A DNA stretch of 64,000 bases, taken from positions 73,714,186-73,778,185 of the forward strand of contig OU342630.1 in NCBI GenBank assembly GCA_910589415.1. Direction: 5' to 3'. A model generated the notes under the pieces. That model worked only from the letters and a program-made list of their open reading frames with translations. It did no database searches and was not told where the DNA came from. Origin of the DNA: Malachius bipustulatus. Its lineage: Eukaryota > Arthropoda > Insecta > Coleoptera > Melyridae. This document shows, one piece after another, positions 49,916 to 59,061 of this stretch. The translations under genes and the position numbers were made by a program. The first letter of the stretch is position 1. The number at the start of each line of letters is the position of its first letter.

Positions 49916-52183
49916 AAGTTTTATTGCAAAACTAAGTGGTACCAGAAAGAGAAAAATCGGGGAAAATTCAATTTACAAAAAAATTCAAATTGGATTATAT
50001 CCTTAAGTTGAATTAGACACTCAGTATATTGTAAATCAAAGTAAAAGATGAGACAGGTAGTAGTCATTGAAGTAAGTGGTTTTAAAAACGAGGAAGCATC
50101 GTGTCCTCTAAAGTACTTTTACATGTGAAAGCAGCTATTAGCAGAGAATTATTTTAATTTTTTTTCACTAAGAGTTGAACAATCAGAAAGATTTTTTTAG
50201 ATTGCGTGATATCGGTTTTTAAGCAAATAAAGATATTCGTGCTCTAACTTTTCCGAAGTACCACATAGGTACCTATACAAAGCAGTTAATTAAAATAGGG
50301 AAGTATACAAAGAAATATATTATGTAACAAATGTAACTTCCATTTTCAAGAAATCGGATTACCTATACCTCGTATTGTATAGGTAATATAAGAATGAACT
50401 TTATTAGCGATATCTCTCAATTCTCTGCAATAATACTGATATATGAACCAGTTAAATTTGATCTATAAAGCAATCAGTCTGTTCATTGGTACACTTCCAG
50501 AAGATTAAAATTTCTAAATCCAAAATGATTTATGCGGTTTTTAATCTTTCAAAACTATTTTATTAATACCAACACAAGAGCACTTGCTACCGATTTCATA
50601 ATGTCTAATGACCGGGTAACCACGCCATAGGAATGTTTATTTTAATAAAGTTTAATATATTAAGTAATGTTCCCTTGAAGATGAGGTGAAATAAATATCT
50701 TGTTACATTAATTATTAAAATTGTGATATACCTATAAAATAAACCGCTCCCTTCTTCATTACGTTACATAATAAATAATCATACTACCGCCGGTCACTTA
50801 ACACTTATTTAAATTTCGGTGCTATACTCTAAATGATGAGAGACAGTGGCATTTACCTAATAAGTAAAAGTATTACACTTACGAAACTAATTAAATTATT
50901 ATTGTAAATAATATTCATCTTCAAAATGTTCTTTCTGAAAAATTTCTTACGCAAAAACGTAACATGAGCTGAGATTGACGTAAGTATCCCTTCAGAGTAA
51001 AAGGTAAAATTTTATGTAATAATTCCGTTCAATATTGTTTTTGTCCTGTTACGTTACAAAACGTTACCTTGTTAATTTATTTTATTCAAGTTATAACTTA
51101 TAGCTCTGCAGGAGATTAGTATACAGAATTGTCACACAAGACGTGAGGTTGAGAAGGTCCATCAGCGTTTTAAATCGAAAGTAATGTGCCAGATTATAAC
51201 AAAAACGGACTTTTAATTATAATTCTAATTATAAATACCTAATAGTCACGTCATTTGAAATATTCTTTTATTACGTCCGCAATTTATGATATTAGAAATA
51301 ATATTGATTTATTATACTAAACAGTTTCAAACCAGCTACAGAGTATTATTATAGTAACTATAGTAAACTAAAATTCCTCCCACCTTTCAAAATTATCGCC
51401 ATTTAAAAATCTGGTGCCATTTAAAAATCAAATATTGGTAACAGGAGAATATAAAGAAAATGACTTAGGTGATTTTGTTGTGGCACTATAAAACTAATCA
51501 CGGACAGACATATTTAATTATTAACCAATTTATTAAACAGAAACAACAGGAACTCTCGAATCCTCAGTTAACTACAACTATTCCCGTTTCCCTGAGATCC
51601 AAAGAGATCTATTTATTTTAGTTAGTTAATCTTTTGAGTCATTATGTAGAAGAAACATATTTAATAAATTATAAGTTAGAATCAAGGAAATATTACCAAT
51701 TTTCTTATCTAGCTATCATGAACCGTCACCTTTAGAACTTTCAGGAACGCTAACGCTTTGATCTAAAGCTTGAATTATTTTTCGGTTTCTAGTCCATTTA
51801 TAAAATTCAAGATACCGATGATCGGTAGCTTGATTTAGAAATAAATGAAGATATACCTAACCTACCTTATAGATGGTAGAATTCATAATTCTACCTATGG
51901 AATAACTATTAAGAAACTTGCCTTCACGTTTTGTTGTGGCGAGCATAGGCGAACCCAATTTATAATCCGTTTCAACATTACGCAAACCGTGTATTATATT
52001 TGTTGCACCGATGATGATTTATTGGCGTAGCTAAGTGAAAGACAGAGAAAAAAATTAAGTTAAATCACAAGATTTCCGCAGCTAATTATTAAGGTAATTA
52101 TAGTAGTTGTGGGGAAGTCCTGATATATTCACTAATTAGAACTCTCGTATAGGTAAGTACATAGATTGGTTTTACATTACCTA
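49916..52183. other. No gene recognised
   Basis: AT-rich intergenic DNA. The short frame at 51845-52030 has no recognisable motif. Confidence 0.45.
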
Positions 52184-53035
52184 TACAGGGTAAGTCATTG
52201 ATATGGGAAAGCTCGATTACACCTATACCATTAAAGATATCGAAATGAACCAAAAAGTGCTGTAAATGGAGGGTAAAGTGCAGTTTGTAAAATTATTTTC
52301 AGATACACAGGATGGCCCAATATCGCTGTACGCCATACAACTTTGTTATTTTAAATAGGACACCCTCTATATTATTACATTTTCATATTGTTTAAGAAAA
52401 GTCAAAAAGAATGGTTTGTAAAGTTGAAGTTTGTAATGAGCAATTTATGAGTTATAAACAAATGAAAATCGCGATTTTTCATTTTCAAAGCAGCTTATAT
52501 TGAAAACGGCTCGAGATATGGAAAAACGGTTTACATGTCCCTATCTTAATTTTTAATTTGGTATCCTATCATGTAGCTGAAATTTTTATACCGGGTGATG
52601 AAAGTAATCAAATTTTTTACCACTCTGTATAAAAATTTCATCCATCCAATAGGATACCGCTTGAAAAGTTAAGATAGGAACATGTAAACCGTTTTTCCAT
52701 ATCTCGACCTGTTTTCAATATAAGCTGCTTTGAAAATGGAAAATCGCGATTTTCATTTGTTTATAACTCATAAATCGCTCATTACAAACTTCAACTTTAC
52801 AAACCATTCTTTTTGACTTTTCTCTAATTATCTGAAGATGTAATAATATAGAGGGTGTCCTATTTAAAATTACGAAGTTATATGGCGTACAGCGATATTG
52901 GGCCATCCTGTGTATCTGAAAATAATTTTACAAACTGCACTTTACCCTCCCATTTACAGCACTTTTTGGTTCATTTCGATATCTTTAATGGTGTAGGTGC
53001 AATCGAGCTTTCCCATATCAATGACTTACCCTGTA
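52184..53035. mobile_element. CAGGG-ended foldback element I, arms ~410 bp
   Basis: TACAGGGTAAGTCATTGATA pairs with TATCAATGACTTACCCTGTA. The arms 52186-52599 and about 52627-53033 are near-exact complements around a very small spacer, making an almost complete 850-bp palindrome. Internal terminus-like pairs (ACACAGGATGGCCCAATATC and GATATTGGGCCATCCTGTGT) suggest nested or composite structure. No transposase. A diverged relative is at 3578-3925. Confidence 0.95.
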
Positions 53036-54059
53036 TATCTTATTATAGGTAATCGGATATTGAGACCATTATCCGCGGTGTCTATTTTGAGTGCTTGCTT
53101 GTGGAACCTCAGTTCTACACTGAAGATAGAAGCCTTTGAGTTTATTAACTGCTCTGGAACTAAAGGCTTTATTAACAAATGTACCTTTTTATTTATTCTC
53201 CCAATAAGCTTGCCCAATAAGGCCAAAATATAAATATAATTATTTGAGACCAGACAAGTAATATGTAATATGTAATATTTTCTGGCTCGTTTAAAATAAA
53301 AGCCTTGAGAATTGTAGCCTTGCCGTTCCAAAGGGGTGGTAAGTACCCAAATGATCTTTCAGATACGTTTTTTACCTGCTAAATTATCTGCTGGGACTTC
53401 TACTAGCAACTGAGTGGCTATAAAAATAGGAAAGACATTGCAAACTATGCAAACTGAGGAAATTAAAAAAAAAAAACTTTTATAATAAGGATAAGGTAAT
53501 GAAATCAGACAACACTTCTAATAAGACATGTTGGAATATAATAAATAGCCAATGGGCAAATCAGAAATCAGTAAAAACTACTTGCTTATATGCCGAGAAG
53601 TTGAATAACTCTTTACGGGTATACCTACCATGCAATGGTAAAATAATCGCCACTTTATCGATTACGGCAGAAGAGTTGGGATTTGAGCGGTATACGAATG
53701 AGTCATTGCCGTGCTTCAGTTTCTCGCCTCTGAGTTTTTCATTCATCCGTGGGCTAATAAGTTGATTTACGTTAATTTAATATTTATAAGTTGAAGTGAT
53801 AATTATGAATTTCACTACATATTATTAAATTAATTACAAATCTATAATAAATTTTTTGAAGCTTTGATATCAAATGTCATAATGTATTGCTTACAAATTT
53901 TCCTGCGGAGAGTATAAATATTAAATTTTTCTTACCTAAATTATTTGTAATGGGACACTTCTACTATAATTTTAAAATATGCTGTTTTTATTATTGTTTA
54001 TTTTGTAATAATTTGTTGTTTTGAAGACTTAATTGAAAATTCTCATCGAGAAATCATAA
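53036..54059. other. No supported gene
   Basis: AT-rich. An 88-codon plus-strand frame at 53499-53765 starts SDNTSNKTCWNIINSQ. This faintly recalls the linker before RT in some LINEs (SKNKSKT.WNIIN), but the rest has no similarity that I can recognise. It is left uncalled. Confidence 0.3.
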
Positions 54060-54110
54060 AATTGAACGATCAAACGAACTTCACAGGTAAGTTCGTTTGA
54101 TCGTTCAATT
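54060..54110. repeat. Perfect 22-bp hairpin abutting the DIRS end
   Basis: ATTGAACGATCAAACGAACT then T (54061-54081) is exactly complementary to 54089-54109 around a 7-nt loop, with one more A/T pair outside. The last three bases of its right arm are the first bases of the DIRS inverted terminal repeat (54108). Confidence 0.9.
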
Positions 54111-54157
54111 ATATTTCGTTATCCAGTCCTCGATATCACTTTTGAATACGAGGTAGT
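54108..54157. repeat. DIRS inverted terminal repeat, 3' end
   Basis: Starts ATTATATTTCGTTATCCAGT and ends TTGAATACGAGGTAGT. It is the exact reverse complement of 59012-59061 over 50 bp. Pairing stops abruptly on the inner side. Confidence 0.95.
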
Positions 54158-54472
54158 TTTTTAAAGATCAAAATGTGTCAAAAAATCTTTTGGTATTTTA
54201 GGGGTTCGCCAAAGAAATATATTTATACAGGCTTAAATAACAATAATTATTTCAACAAAATTTTAAACTTGCAGTAATTAACCTAATCCTACGGATGTAA
54301 TAACAAAATTTAAAGTTTCTTTAGGTATAACAATGTAACGTAACACTTTATCTCCTATGCAAATATGATTCAAGCTACGCTTGCTTGTATAATGCTTGTA
54401 CCTACTTGAAGTATGATAATGAAAAATTTAAATATTTTTTCTTAATTTATGGACCATGACTATAGTCATAGA

Positions 54473-55501
54473 TCAAGGCATTGAAAAGACTTTATGAACA
54501 TAATTTTGCTCTGGAATGAGAGGACGATTATAGAATTTGGCGAAAATCGCTGAGGAGTTGCTCCACCCAGCCGAAGTTCGAATTACATCAACTGAAACTC
54601 CCTTTCGTAGAGCCGCCGACGTAGATGCATGTCTGGTCGAGTGAGCTTTAAACCGGGATGTGTCTATTCCTGCAGCTTGCATGGTTTCTTTTACCCAACG
54701 GCTTAGGGTCTGTCTCGTAGCTTCAGTATACGGTTTCCGGTAAGTCAAGAACAACGCATCAGTCTGTGGGGTCCTGAGAGCCTTGGTTTTTTCGAGGTAT
54801 TTCTCTATTAGTGATGCAACGCACAAATTGGAGTTAGATGCAAAATATGGTAAAATCAAGCATGGCTGCTTTTTATAGGGACCTGAAGTTTTTATTGGGT
54901 CCGGAATTGGTATTCGGATCTCATTCTCTGAGATCAGAATATTTGAACACTTGATTAATGACAGAGTTTGAATTCGCTGTCCTGTAGCCAAAGTTAGCAG
55001 TGTGATAAGTTTCAGGGTCAAATTTTTCAAATTTCTGCTGTCTAATTTCTCTAGGTAGCTTAAAACTACCTGGGGATCCCATGTATTTTCATATCTAGGT
55101 TGTGGGGGTCTCAGTTTAGAAACCCCTTTCAGAAATCTTTTCACATTTGGGTCATCTTTAATGTTATTATCGACAATTAATGAAAGAGCTGCTCTATGGG
55201 AGTTAAAGGACCCGAATCTGACAGTGCTCTCATGTAGCAATTTTTGAAAAAATGACAACACGTGCGGTACCTGTCCTTCGAATGGGTGGACGTGTTGGTC
55301 CTTACAAAATTGCCACCACAGCTTGTATGTTATGTTGTACTGGTTGATAGTTCCATCCGTTAGCGATTTCACCATTGTGTCTAGTGCGTCCTCGGGTAGT
55401 CCTCTCCTTCTAAAGGCTTCCCTGATAGTTTCGCTGCCACCAGGATAAGATCTCGTGATAAGGGATGTTTGGCTGTCTGACTGTAAGGGCAAGTTAATAG
55501 A
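54473..55501 (-). CDS. DIRS tyrosine recombinase (YR)
   Basis: The enzyme that would insert the circular DNA intermediate. Numbered from the TTG codon at 55492 (339 residues), the phage-integrase fold shows a core-binding half (about 30-130) and a catalytic half. The key residues are R173 in LATGQRIQTL, K201 in PIKTSGP, H284 and R287 in HSTRHAS, W310 in SAGWSN and the nucleophile Y321 in AKFYNRPL. The R-H-R-Y set is complete. The frame is open from 55501, just after a TAA, but has no ATG before residue 40. It overlaps the end of the RNase H frame by about 120 nt in the -1 register. Expression by frameshift, reinitiation or a spliced message is therefore likely. No canonical slippery heptamer was found in this overlap. 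Confidence 0.95.
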   Translation of the reverse strand, partial: SINLPLQSDSQTSLITRSYPGGSETIREAFRRRGLPEDALDTMVKSLTDGTINQYNITYKLWWQFCKDQHVHPFEGQVPHVLSFFQKLLHESTVRFGSFNSHRAALSLIVDNNIKDDPNVKRFLKGVSKLRPPQPRYENTWDPQVVLSYLEKLDSRNLKNLTLKLITLLTLATGQRIQTLSLIKCSNILISENEIRIPIPDPIKTSGPYKKQPCLILPYFASNSNLCVASLIEKYLEKTKALRTPQTDALFLTYRKPYTEATRQTLSRWVKETMQAAGIDTSRFKAHSTRHASTSAALRKGVSVDVIRTSAGWSNSSAIFAKFYNRPLIPEQNYVHKVFSMP

Positions 55502-57432
55502 TTAGGACTAGGTCCCAGGAAAATGGGTTTTCCAACCGTCATCTTTACAAGGAGTGGATACCAACATTGCGTCTGCCAAAAGGGAGCCACTATAATGCCT
55601 ACTGCTTTGTCATGACGTATTTTTTGCAAGACTCTTAGGACTAATGAAAAAGGTGGAAAAGCATAGAAGAAAATTTTTTCCCAATTTAGGGTGAAAGCGT
55701 CTACCGCTTCCGCTCCGGCATCTTTGAACCAGGAAATGTATCTATCGCATTTATTGTTATTCATGGTGGCAAATAGGTCTATTTCGGGTGTCCCCAGAAC
55801 ATAACAAATGTAATTAAAATCATCATCAGTAATAGACCATTCTGTTTCTGGTCGCAAGACGCGAGAAGCTTGATCAGCTTGCCAATTTTCGCTTGAGCTA
55901 ATGTATGAAGCCAATATCCACAATTTCCTGCGTTCGCACCATTGCCAAATGAGTCTTGCGATATGATTAAGATTTTCATATTGAACGCTGTCCATTTTAT
56001 TTACGCATGCCAGAGCAGTGGTATTATCTGTCCTAATTAAGATGCAAGCATTGCTAGTATTTCTGGAGAACGATTTAAGTCCAAACAGAATTGCTTTCAG
56101 CTCTAAGAGGTTAATATGCTGTCGTTGCTCGGACGCATTCCACCACCCTAGTGCTCTTTCACCGTTGCAGCATGCCCCCCAACCTGACAGTGAAGCATCG
56201 GTGTAAATTTCTAGAATGTAGTTGTCTTTATGGAAGTTATTATAAGCGCTGCTGACATTTTTGCTCCACCAGATCATGTCTGGCAAAAGATCATCTGAAA
56301 TAGACATGATAGAGTTGTAATTATCGTTACTGTTTTGAAGGGCATAAATTTTTGCTCGCTCAAATCACTTAGTATACAACCAGCCGTATTTGACCGCTGG
56401 ACAGGCCGATGTTAAAGTGCCTACAAATTGTGCAAACGTTTTTATTGTGCAGCTTCGCTTAGACTGCAATTGATTTATAAGACTTGAGATCTTCTGTCGC
56501 TTTTCTTGTGGAAGCTCAATAATCAGTTTTGATGAATCTAAAATGAATCCTAGGAATTTACATCTTGTGCTGGGTGAAAGAACACTTTTTTCTTTGTTAA
56601 TTAAAAAGCCCAAAGATTGCAAGAGTTGCAGTGTTATTGATATGTTCCGTAAGCATATATTTTCCGACTCGCCCAAAATCAGAAAGTCGTCTAAATAGTT
56701 CACACAGATCACTCCTTGGGAGCGCAAGTGCTGGATTACCGGTTTCATCAATTTTGTAAACGTATATGGAGCCGAAGACAGACCGAATGGTATACACTTA
56801 AACTCGTAAAGGCTATTGTTGAAATAAAACCTTAAATACTTTCTATCTGATTCTTCCACAGCCAACAGATAATAGGCGTCTTTCAAATCTAATGATGCCA
56901 TAAAGCAGTTATGGTGAATCAGCCTAATGGCGGTTCTAATGTCTTCCATTTTAAAGTGTGGAGCATTAATAAATAAATTTAATTGTTTCAGATTCAAAAT
57001 GAATCGTTTCTTCCCATTCGGTTTGTCGGCTAAAAATATTCTAGAAAGAAACTGTCCTTGTATTGCATTACAAGTTTCAATGGCCACCATTTCCAATAAT
57101 TTTGATATTTCGGCACTTATTTGTATAAAGGCCGTACCGCAGAACACATTAGGTTGTTGCTGATGTTGAACTGGAGTTCTAATTAGGGGTAAACTATAAC
57201 CCTGAATCCACTTTAAGGTTGGGTTTGACGTGACTTGCGCCCACTCCTTGTAAAAATTTTTTAAGCGGCCTGCAAAGCTTGAACTTACTGTTTTTATTGT
57301 TGTGTCCTGCGGGTGGAGAATGTATGGTATCTGTGAGGATCCTGACGAGTGACCTTCTTGGAGTTCCTTGAGGTGTATGCCCTTGGTAGTCTCGTCTCCG
57401 CCCCCCGACGAGCCGGGCGTTGCATGTTTAAA
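55381..57432 (-). pseudogene. DIRS Pol: reverse transcriptase-RNase H, one internal TGA
   Basis: One reading frame from the Gag overlap to the stop at 55381. It is broken only by a TGA at 56365-56367 between the RT thumb (ending VKYGWLYTK) and RNase H. RT blocks, numbered from the GTG at 57147, are DKPNGKKRFILNLKQLN (41-57), ASLDLKDAYY with catalytic D87, PFGLSSAP (120-127) and the YLDD box (151-154). RNase H, numbered from 56307, has D37 in YTDAS, E69 in NLLELKA, D94 in RTDNTTAL and D145 in NWQADQASR. The DIRS-typical PEIDLFATMNNNKCDRY segment follows at 174-190. The frame is in -1 register to Gag and is open upstream through the slippery site, so it should be made as a Gag-Pol fusion. The TGA would stop it before RNase H. 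A CGA-to-TGA change is one possible origin. Confidence 0.9.
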
Positions 57433-58559
57433 GGCATTTTCGCGGCTTGGACATCTACTCTTGGATATGTGCCCACTTTCTTGCTCTGATACCGAACCAC
57501 AGGGGTAGAATTCGGATAAGCTGACTTTAGGTCTTTGGAAATTGATTCCATGCTTTTGGCCGTTTTTATTTTCTCCGTTAGGTCTGTATTAAATAAGAAT
57601 TCTCCGTACGGAGATTTTTCCAATATTTCTCTCATACCAACATTCAACAGAGGAAGGAGTAGGTTCCTTCGAGTGGTCGAGATTCTATGAAAGAGACCAG
57701 TCAATATGCGAGCCGAGTCGCATAGACTGGTAAGCAAATTACTTTTTGTTTCTTTCTCAAAGTTTTCTACGTGGGTCAGAATTGTGTTGATGCTCTGGCC
57801 TATTGCACATAGGCTTTTACCTAGTCGCTTTTGTTCTTCCACGTAAGAGTTGTCACGATAGAGATTTTTCTTATTCTGTAAAGTGTTTAGAAATTTTGAA
57901 ATTTCTGGATTTAACTTGGGTGGTTCTAAACATGCTAGGTTGATCGGTATTGTATATTTGTCTAGTAATTTAGTGGTGTCCTCTTTTGTAAGGCCCATTA
58001 ATATATTGTGTCGCCACCTAGGAACTAGGGCTTCATGTAAGGAAAATGTGTTTTCCCTATTGAGTTCTGGATCATCGCCTAATATTTCCAAAACCTCTTG
58101 AGGTAGTTCGTCGGTATCGATTGTTTCTATATTGTGAAGCAATAATACCTCCCCCTCTGGATCGTCATATGCACTATGAGATTCGGGAGTTTCAACTTGC
58201 AAGCATTCGTTACTCGTACCCGTTTTAGTTCCCATCTGGGATCGGTTCGAGACGTTCGTGGCCAAGGATGGACTGCCATGGGACCGGGGTGCACCCCCCC
58301 TGACTGATTCGGCCTCAACCGCGGGCGGCGCTACAGGCGCCTGGCGGAATGGTGATGGTGTACGCATTCTGCACGAACGCGGTGTTAAGCAGATGTCTTG
58401 TTGCTGAATTTTTTCCCTATCGGTATTTATCGCGCCGAACTCAGACACTACACGTGTCTGTACGTCACGGTGTGATGATGGTGAGCGAGAGCGGCGTCTT
58501 TTAGTTTTCTCCTGTCCTGTGGTGTTGAGGATCTGCGACTGCGAGATCGAGATCGCTTT
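57294..58559 (-). CDS. DIRS Gag-like protein
   Basis: The main ORF between the SR-rich ORF and Pol, 384 residues if counted from the GTG at 58448. The frame is actually open from 58559, after a TAA at 58560-58562, and has no ATG until about residue 28. Sequence upstream of the GTG in this frame includes KRRRSRSPSSHRD. This continues the SR-rich character of the preceding ORF, so the two probably form one protein joined by a -1 step. The middle has helical, poorly conserved sequence (LGKSLCAIGQSINTILTHVE, LLTSLCDSARILTGLFHRIS) of the type seen in other DIRS Gags. The C terminus is basic. No zinc knuckle is evident in this frame. The last ~44 codons follow the slippery site and are replaced by Pol if ribosomes shift. 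Confidence 0.8.
   Translation of the reverse strand, partial: KAISISQSQILNTTGQEKTKRRRSRSPSSHRDVQTRVVSEFGAINTDREKIQQQDICLTPRSCRMRTPSPFRQAPVAPPAVEAESVRGGAPRSHGSPSLATNVSNRSQMGTKTGTSNECLQVETPESHSAYDDPEGEVLLLHNIETIDTDELPQEVLEILGDDPELNRENTFSLHEALVPRWRHNILMGLTKEDTTKLLDKYTIPINLACLEPPKLNPEISKFLNTLQNKKNLYRDNSYVEEQKRLGKSLCAIGQSINTILTHVENFEKETKSNLLTSLCDSARILTGLFHRISTTRRNLLLPLLNVGMREILEKSPYGEFLFNTDLTEKIKTAKSMESISKDLKSAYPNSTPVVRYQSKKVGTYPRVDVQAAKMPLNMQRPARRGAETRLPRAYTSRNSKKVTRQDPHRYHTFSTRRTQQ
57391..57432 (-). promoter_or_regulatory. Predicted -1 ribosomal frameshift signal
   Basis: On the minus strand TTTAAAC (57432-57426) is read T|TTA|AAC in the Gag frame, the exact X XXY YYZ register. After a 6-nt spacer (ATGCAA), CGCCC (57419-57415) can pair with GGGCG (57403-57399), and CTCGTC (57412-57407) with GACGAG (57396-57391). 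The two stems interleave as in an H-type pseudoknot. The connecting loops are short (2, 3 and 2 nt), so a simple hairpin from either stem is the alternative. Pol is in the -1 frame and is open from here to the RT domain. Confidence 0.75.
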
Positions 58560-58723
58560 TTAGATTTCTTGTACGAACTTGTTCGGGATCCGGAAGGTTC
58601 CCTGAGTTCTTTTTCTATTCGCTTCAAGCGTTTTAAAAGTTTTTTACGATCTGCACGATCGGGAGAGTCCGTACTGCTAGAAGAATCATCACTCGCTTTT
58701 TTGTCTCGCTTATTTTTCTTCAT
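58448..58723 (-). CDS. DIRS 5' ORF, lysine/SR-rich N-terminal protein
   Basis: 91 codons from a genuine ATG at 58723, starting MKKNKRDKKASDDSSSSTDS. The residues are charged throughout, with a coiled-coil-like KKLLKRLKRIEKELRE segment and an RSRSRSRR tract resembling SR-protein domains. It would suit RNA or nuclear association. Its last ~20 codons (HHHHTVTYRHV) lose this character, while the Gag frame over the same bases regains it. The frame relation to Gag is -1, so either one base was lost near the A run at about 58503-58506 or the junction is frameshifted. It is probably the N terminus of Gag. Confidence 0.7.
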   Translation of the reverse strand: MKKNKRDKKASDDSSSSTDSPDRADRKKLLKRLKRIEKELREPSGSRTSSYKKSKKRSRSRSRRSSTPQDRRKLKDAALAHHHHTVTYRHV

Positions 58724-59011
58724 TTTCTAAAGGAAGCTGCTGAAAATAATGTATTAATTAGTAATACTTACGGTGTTTTCAAAGTTATTACTTGGTCCTA
58801 ATCAGAAAATATAGGTACTAGTACCTACTATTTTATAATAATTTCACAGTGATAATATTTACGAGAGCCGGCACTAGTAGCGCGGAGCACAGAAACCACA
58901 ATGATCATGGAAAAGATATCAGGCACGGAAGCGAGCAGGTAGCTGCCGGCAGTTTTTTTGGTTTGTTGTTATCTTTAAAAATGCCTGTGGCGCGGAGTAA
59001 GGAAGGCGCGT

Positions 59012-59061
59012 ACTACCTCGTATTCAAAAGTGATATCGAGGACTGGATAACGAAATATAAT
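59012..59061. repeat. DIRS inverted terminal repeat, 5' end
   Basis: Starts ACTACCTCGTATTCAAAAGT and ends CTGGATAACGAAATATAAT, the exact reverse complement of 54108-54157. Between it and the first ORF lie about 290 bp of leader. An 84-codon frame on the opposite strand spans this end and is not called. Confidence 0.95.

Larger units (their letters stand above)
54108..59061 (-). mobile_element. DIRS-type tyrosine-recombinase retrotransposon, 4954 bp
   Basis: A minus-strand element bounded by perfect 50-bp inverted terminal repeats (54108-54157 and 59012-59061). It encodes a basic N-terminal ORF, Gag-like protein, RT, RNase H and tyrosine recombinase in that order. DIRS elements replace the DDE integrase of LTR elements with a tyrosine recombinase. 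They have inverted rather than direct terminal repeats and leave no target duplication. None is seen here. Overall coding damage is slight: one internal TGA and possibly one frameshift. The ~300 bp between the recombinase stop and the left repeat should contain the internal complementary region of the family, but I could not identify it by eye. Confidence 0.95.

Noticed and set aside
53499..53765. 88-codon frame with a SDNTSNKTCWNIINSQ start recalling LINE linker sequence
   Set aside because: Only a short vague resemblance. The rest shows no RT motif and both strands are open, so it is not called.
54594..54779. Slippery-heptamer search around the RNase H/recombinase overlap and inside the recombinase
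   Set aside because: The overlap (55381-55501) has no X XXY YYZ heptamer in the Pol frame, so no second frameshift signal is claimed.
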